From NCBI GenBank assembly GCA_963701715.1, contig CAVPAX010000008.1, positions 11,336-75,335 of the forward strand: 64,000 bases of DNA, given 5' to 3'. The translations under genes were made by a program, and so were the position numbers. Numbering within the stretch: position 1 is the stretch's first letter; every line of letters starts with the position of its first letter. This DNA comes from Methylotenera_A sp963701715 (GTDB taxonomy: Bacteria > Pseudomonadota > Gammaproteobacteria > Burkholderiales > Methylophilaceae). Positions 62,997 through 64,000 of this stretch are shown in pieces. The notes below the pieces were generated by a model. It was not told the origin of the DNA. It did no database searches and worked only from the letters and a program-made list of their open reading frames with translations.

Positions 62997-64000
62997 GGCC
63001 GAAGCAAGCTTTAATGCGCCTGCAAGGCTAGTCAAGACACATTCGCCGATTTTAGGTGAAACAACGTTATCCGGCCTTACCGCACCGCCACCGTTATCGC
63101 TATATATCCATATTCCGTGGTGCGTTAAAAAATGTCCATATTGCGATTTTAATTCGCACGAATCGCGCAGTGAAATTCCTGAAAATCGCTATGTACAAGC
63201 GCTTATCAAAGACCTGGAACAATCAGTGCCGCGCATTTGGGGGCGTAAAATTAAAAGCGTATTTTTTGGCGGCGGCACACCAAGCCTGTTCTCACCCGAA
63301 GCGATTGATGAAATCTTAAGCGCCGTACGTATGCTCACAGCGCTGGAATATGGCGCAGAAATTACGCTGGAAGCCAATCCCGGCACCGTTGATACAGCGC
63401 ATTTCGTGGGCTACAAGCAGGCCGGTATAAACCGCGTATCACTCGGTATACAAAGTTTTAATGCGGACCATCTCAAAGCGCTGGGCCGCATTCATGACGA
63501 TAAACAAGCTGTGCATGCAGCCGAATTGGCACTTTGCACCTTTGAACGGGTGAATTTTGATGTGATGTATGGATTGCCCAGCCAAACACCGGCGCATGCT
63601 TTACAAGACGCGTTGCAGGCAGTTGCGCTTCAACCGGATCATTTGTCTTTTTATCATCTGACCCTGGAGCCCAACACGCCATTTTACCGCGCCCCGCCAA
63701 GCTTGCCAGATGATGACATAAGCGCAGAAATGCAGGAAAAAATAGAAGCATTGCTTTCTGAAAATGGCTATGAACATTATGAAACCTCCGCTTTTTGCAA
63801 ACCCAAAAGCCAAGCGCGGCATAACCTGAATTATTGGCAGTTTGGCGATTATTTAGGCATAGGTGCGGGAGCGCATAGCAAACTTAGCTTTCACGATAGA
63901 ATCACCCGTGAAACACGCCATAAGCACCCTAAAAGTTTTATGGAGAATGCCGAGAGCGGCAATGCAGTCGATAACACGTGGGTCATCGAACAGGAAGATT
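62974..64000 (+). CDS. hemW: HemW-like radical SAM protein, 5' part
   Basis: The frame is open from a TTG at 62974 to the window edge (342 codons). The radical SAM cluster motif CVKKCPYC follows LSLYIHIPW at about residue 48. FFGGGTPSLFSPEAIDEIL, EANPGTV, NRVSLGIQSFN, YGLPSQTPAHALQDAL and HLSFYHLTLEPNTPF fit HemW (formerly annotated as oxygen-independent coproporphyrinogen oxidase), a heme chaperone. No in-frame ATG or GTG precedes the conserved part, so TTG is the likely start; it overlaps the small gene upstream. The C-terminus lies beyond the window. Confidence 0.93.
   Translation, partial: MKKVIPIKAEASFNAPARLVKTHSPILGETTLSGLTAPPPLSLYIHIPWCVKKCPYCDFNSHESRSEIPENRYVQALIKDLEQSVPRIWGRKIKSVFFGGGTPSLFSPEAIDEILSAVRMLTALEYGAEITLEANPGTVDTAHFVGYKQAGINRVSLGIQSFNADHLKALGRIHDDKQAVHAAELALCTFERVNFDVMYGLPSQTPAHALQDALQAVALQPDHLSFYHLTLEPNTPFYRAPPSLPDDDISAEMQEKIEALLSENGYEHYETSAFCKPKSQARHNLNYWQFGDYLGIGAGAHSKLSFHDRITRETRHKHPKSFMENAESGNAVDNTWVIEQED

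Overview
The window looks like a chromosomal segment of a betaproteobacterium, most likely a methylotroph of the family Methylophilaceae (Methylotenera-like). This is inferred from the character of the proteins, the moderate-to-low GC content and gene neighbourhoods such as rimP-nusA-infB-rbfA-truB-rpsO-pnp, gmk-rpoZ-spoT-recG and yicC-kinase-phosphatase-rph-rdgB-hemW. No database search was possible.

Layout. 1-0.5 kb: end of pntB. 0.5-7.4 kb: an accessory-looking block ending at an intact tRNA-His. It holds an Mce/Mla-type lipid transport operon and three small membrane or periplasmic genes, separated by copies of a 72-bp repeat and by two 3' fragments of tRNA-His (att-like scars). 7.4-13.3 kb: tRNA-His, -Arg and -Pro, folD, dksA, an intact IS3/IS150-type insertion sequence that has landed in the dksA/pnp terminator, then pnp and rpsO. 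13.4-19.4 kb: truB, rbfA, infB, nusA and rimP. 19.5-25.6 kb: a complete rRNA operon (16S, tRNA-Ile, tRNA-Ala, 23S, 5S) on the minus strand with two tandem promoters. Its 23S gene carries two intervening sequences, at helix 25 and helix 45, so the mature 23S rRNA is probably fragmented. 25.9-47.4 kb: mostly housekeeping genes (lytic transglycosylase, tyrS, anmK, gltA, an HNH endonuclease, esterase, erpA, bactofilin, argC, rpsI/rplM, a FimV-like protein, ubiA/ubiC, a frameshifted recG, spoT, rpoZ, gmk, ppc). 47.4-58.3 kb: a gene cluster around the proteasome-like peptidase Anbu. It contains a circularly permuted ATP-grasp protein, an Alpha-E protein, four transglutaminase-fold proteins (one fused to DUF2126) and a VOC/HPPD-like protein. 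58.4-64 kb: yicC, Ser/Thr kinase, PP2C phosphatase, rph, rdgB, a small conserved ORF and the start of hemW.

How it fits together. The rRNA promoters have GC-rich discriminators, and DksA and SpoT are encoded in the same window, so stringent control of rRNA synthesis is expected. NusA and a boxA element supply the antitermination side. The Anbu cluster resembles the predicted peptide-ligation and processing systems described for ATP-grasp/Alpha-E/transglutaminase/Anbu neighbourhoods. Here it shows damage: the Alpha-E, VOC-like and DUF2126 genes all carry frame disruptions, and one transglutaminase has lost its catalytic cysteine. It may be decaying, or the sequence may contain local errors.

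The least explained feature is the 0.5-7.4 kb block, in which a 72-bp unit with TGTCTAAT/ATTAGACA ends precedes each of four transcription units, and tRNA-His 3' fragments lie beside two of them without any integrase gene.
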